A stretch of DNA of 64,000 nucleotides from Pseudomonas anguilliseptica. GTDB taxonomy: Bacteria; Pseudomonadota; Gammaproteobacteria; Pseudomonadales; Pseudomonadaceae. The DNA lies in NCBI RefSeq assembly GCF_900105355.1, contig NZ_FNSC01000002.1, positions 142,093 to 206,092 on the forward strand. The letters are read 5' to 3'. The notes under the pieces were generated by a model, which worked only from the letters and a program-made list of their open reading frames with translations, was not told where the DNA came from and did no database searches. Shown piece after piece: positions 62,498 through 64,000 of this stretch (positions are counted from its first letter, which is position 1; each line of letters starts with the position of its first letter). The position numbers were made by a program, and so were the translations under genes.

Positions 62498-64000
62498 ATG
62501 CAGCATCGAGGAAAGCGGTCAAAGCAGGGCGCGCGGGTTTCCAAGCGTCTATTGATGCCATTTATGCTGAGCGGCATCGCCTTCTCAGGTGCGTCATGGG
62601 CTGAGGAGCAAGCCGCGCCAGCGGATGCTCTGGATCTGCCTGCGCAGACAATCACCGGCAAGCAAAACGACGAAACGGTGGTGACCGCAGGCTCGAAAGT
62701 CCCAGTTAAGCTGCGCGAAGTACCACAAACGGTCAATGTGGTCGGTCAGCAGCGTATCGAGGAACAGAACCTCTACACCCTGGAACAGGCCATGAAGCAG
62801 GTCGGCGGGGTGACGGTGCAGCGCATCGATGCCAACCGCACGACCTATCTCTCTCGCGGCTTCGAGATGACCTCGCTGTCATTGGATGGCACGCCTACCA
62901 CTATGGATGGCCGCATCTTCCTCTCGCCGGACATGGCGATGTACGAACGGGTTGAAGTACTTAAAGGCCCGGCCGGTATCCTCAATGGCACCGGCGGCAC
63001 TGGCGGTACCATCAATCTGGTGCGCAAGCGCCCGCAGGCCGAAGCGGCGGTTGACGGTGAACTGAGCGCCGGGTCCTGGGATGACTATCGCAGCATGATC
63101 GATGTCACCGGCCCGTTGACCGAGAGCGGCAATATCCGCGGCCGTGCGGTAGCCAGCAAGCGTGACCGGCATTTCTATTACGACGGCGGCGATGAAAAGA
63201 GCAATCTGTTCTATGGCGTGCTGGAAGCCGACCTGACCCCGGATACTCTTTTGACCTTGGGCGTTAGCCATCAGGAAGTGGATGCGCGCGGTGCCCAGCG
63301 TTCGCTGCCGTCCTATCTGTCGGTGACCCCGGGTGGTGATTTCAAGCTGTCACTGGTCGATGTCTCGCGCTCGAATTTCTATGGCGCCGACTGGAATCGT
63401 GACTATTTCTGGAGCGACAGCGCTTTCGCCGAGTTGGAGCAACAACTGGCTGGTGGCTGGAAGGCCAAGCTGTCCCTGCGCCATGCGCAGAATAACTTCG
63501 ACCTGACCCAGGCATACGCACGCAACGGTTTCGGCATAGACCCAGAGCTCAATGTGGTGGACATCAACGCCATCCGCTTCGACTACCGCGAAGAGCAGAA
63601 CGAGGTGGATGCCTATGTTGATGGGCCGTTTAGCCTGTTCGGTCGCGAGCATAAGCTGCTGCTCGGGGCCAACTACAGCCGTTCCGAATTCCACAACAAA
63701 GGGGATTTCGACTCCGAGTTTCTCGAAGAGGTGGATCTGTTCGATCCGCAGGTCAGCGCAGCGCAAATTGACTTGGTTCCTCAGCAAGACGTTTTCGCCG
63801 ATACACGTCAGCGTGGGATCTACAGCAATCTGCGCCTGAGCCTGGCCGACCGTTGACCCTGGTACTGGGCGGGCGTCTCTCCTGGTGGGACTTCGACAAC
63901 ACCACCTACACTCCGAGCGTTGCCCGCACCGGCAATAGCAACGACAATATAGACGGCGAGTTCACCCCTTTCGTCGGCCTGGTTTACGACATCAACCAAA
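62498..64000 (+). pseudogene. TonB-dependent siderophore receptor, frameshifted; runs off window
   Basis: From ATG 62498: signal peptide (RLLMPFMLSGIAFSGASWAEE), plug domain without an STN extension (ITGKQNDETVVTAGSKVPVK; EVPQTVNVVGQQRIEEQNLY; YLSRGFEMTSLSLDGTPTTM; VEVLKGPAGILNGTGGTGGT) and the first part of the barrel. The frame stops at 63856 after LSLADR. One missing C (GACCGTTG for GACCCGTTG) explains it, since the next frame continues LTLVLGGRLSWWDFDNTTYT to the window end. Looks like an FpvA/FoxA-type ferrisiderophore receptor lacking the signalling domain. Probably imports the product of the adjacent NRPS. Confidence 0.88.

Overview
The window is a stretch of Pseudomonas chromosome, judged from gene content and order. 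The evidence includes flgA/flgM/flgN/ycgR facing cheV/cheR with a sigma-28 promoter, an RsmZ-like RNA with a GacA box, the run fdxA-mutS-cinA-recA, GC-rich codon use and a Pseudomonas-type REP hairpin. Species cannot be fixed from the sequence alone. Conserved core DNA (about 7.5 to 51.5 kb) lies between two accessory zones rich in insertion sequences.

Left zone (1-7512): three IS66 pieces, a split IS1111-type element, a truncated IS1182-like gene and an IS5 copy lie in and around a remnant of an integron cassette array. The array holds two cassettes (a GNAT acetyltransferase and a small secreted protein) with one complete and two broken attC sites. The 8-bp target duplication of an IS66 insertion is split and inverted between positions 1113 and 4644, which shows that about 1.26 kb was inverted between two oppositely oriented IS66 copies.

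Core zone: msrB-msrA; a frameshifted diguanylate cyclase; a PP2C phosphatase / Ser-Thr kinase / FHA signalling operon; assorted enzymes and transporters (amidohydrolase, YebC-like, SstT, glutamine synthetase-like, MFS, glycosyltransferase pair); the flagellar and chemotaxis block; a PBP-like protein; a fecI-fecR pair whose TonB receptor was cut to its first codons by an IS630; an Lrp regulator with indolepyruvate ferredoxin oxidoreductase and leucine dehydrogenase; two tRNAs; RsmZ; fdxA; mutS; cinA. A pair of ~170-190 bp MITE-like repeats flanks the 21.4-26.9 kb part.

Right zone (51.5-64 kb): the resident recA, with its SOS box, stops being recA after about codon 165. Foreign DNA follows: a short terminus, an IS5 insertion with a clean CTAA duplication, then a complete, divergent, AT-richer recA of a different gammaproteobacterial type. 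The recA 3' half and recX do not follow. This is the structure expected of a genomic island that integrates inside recA and carries its own replacement recA. Further right come IS30/IS66/IS3 debris and an iron-regulated siderophore-type cluster (one-module NRPS, ABC exporter, TonB receptor) that runs off the window end.

Several genes (diguanylate cyclase, IS1111 transposase, winged-helix fragment, ABC exporter, TonB receptor) are each broken by one missing base, usually in or beside a short homopolymer. Either these are real decaying genes or the assembly has indel errors; read data must settle this.
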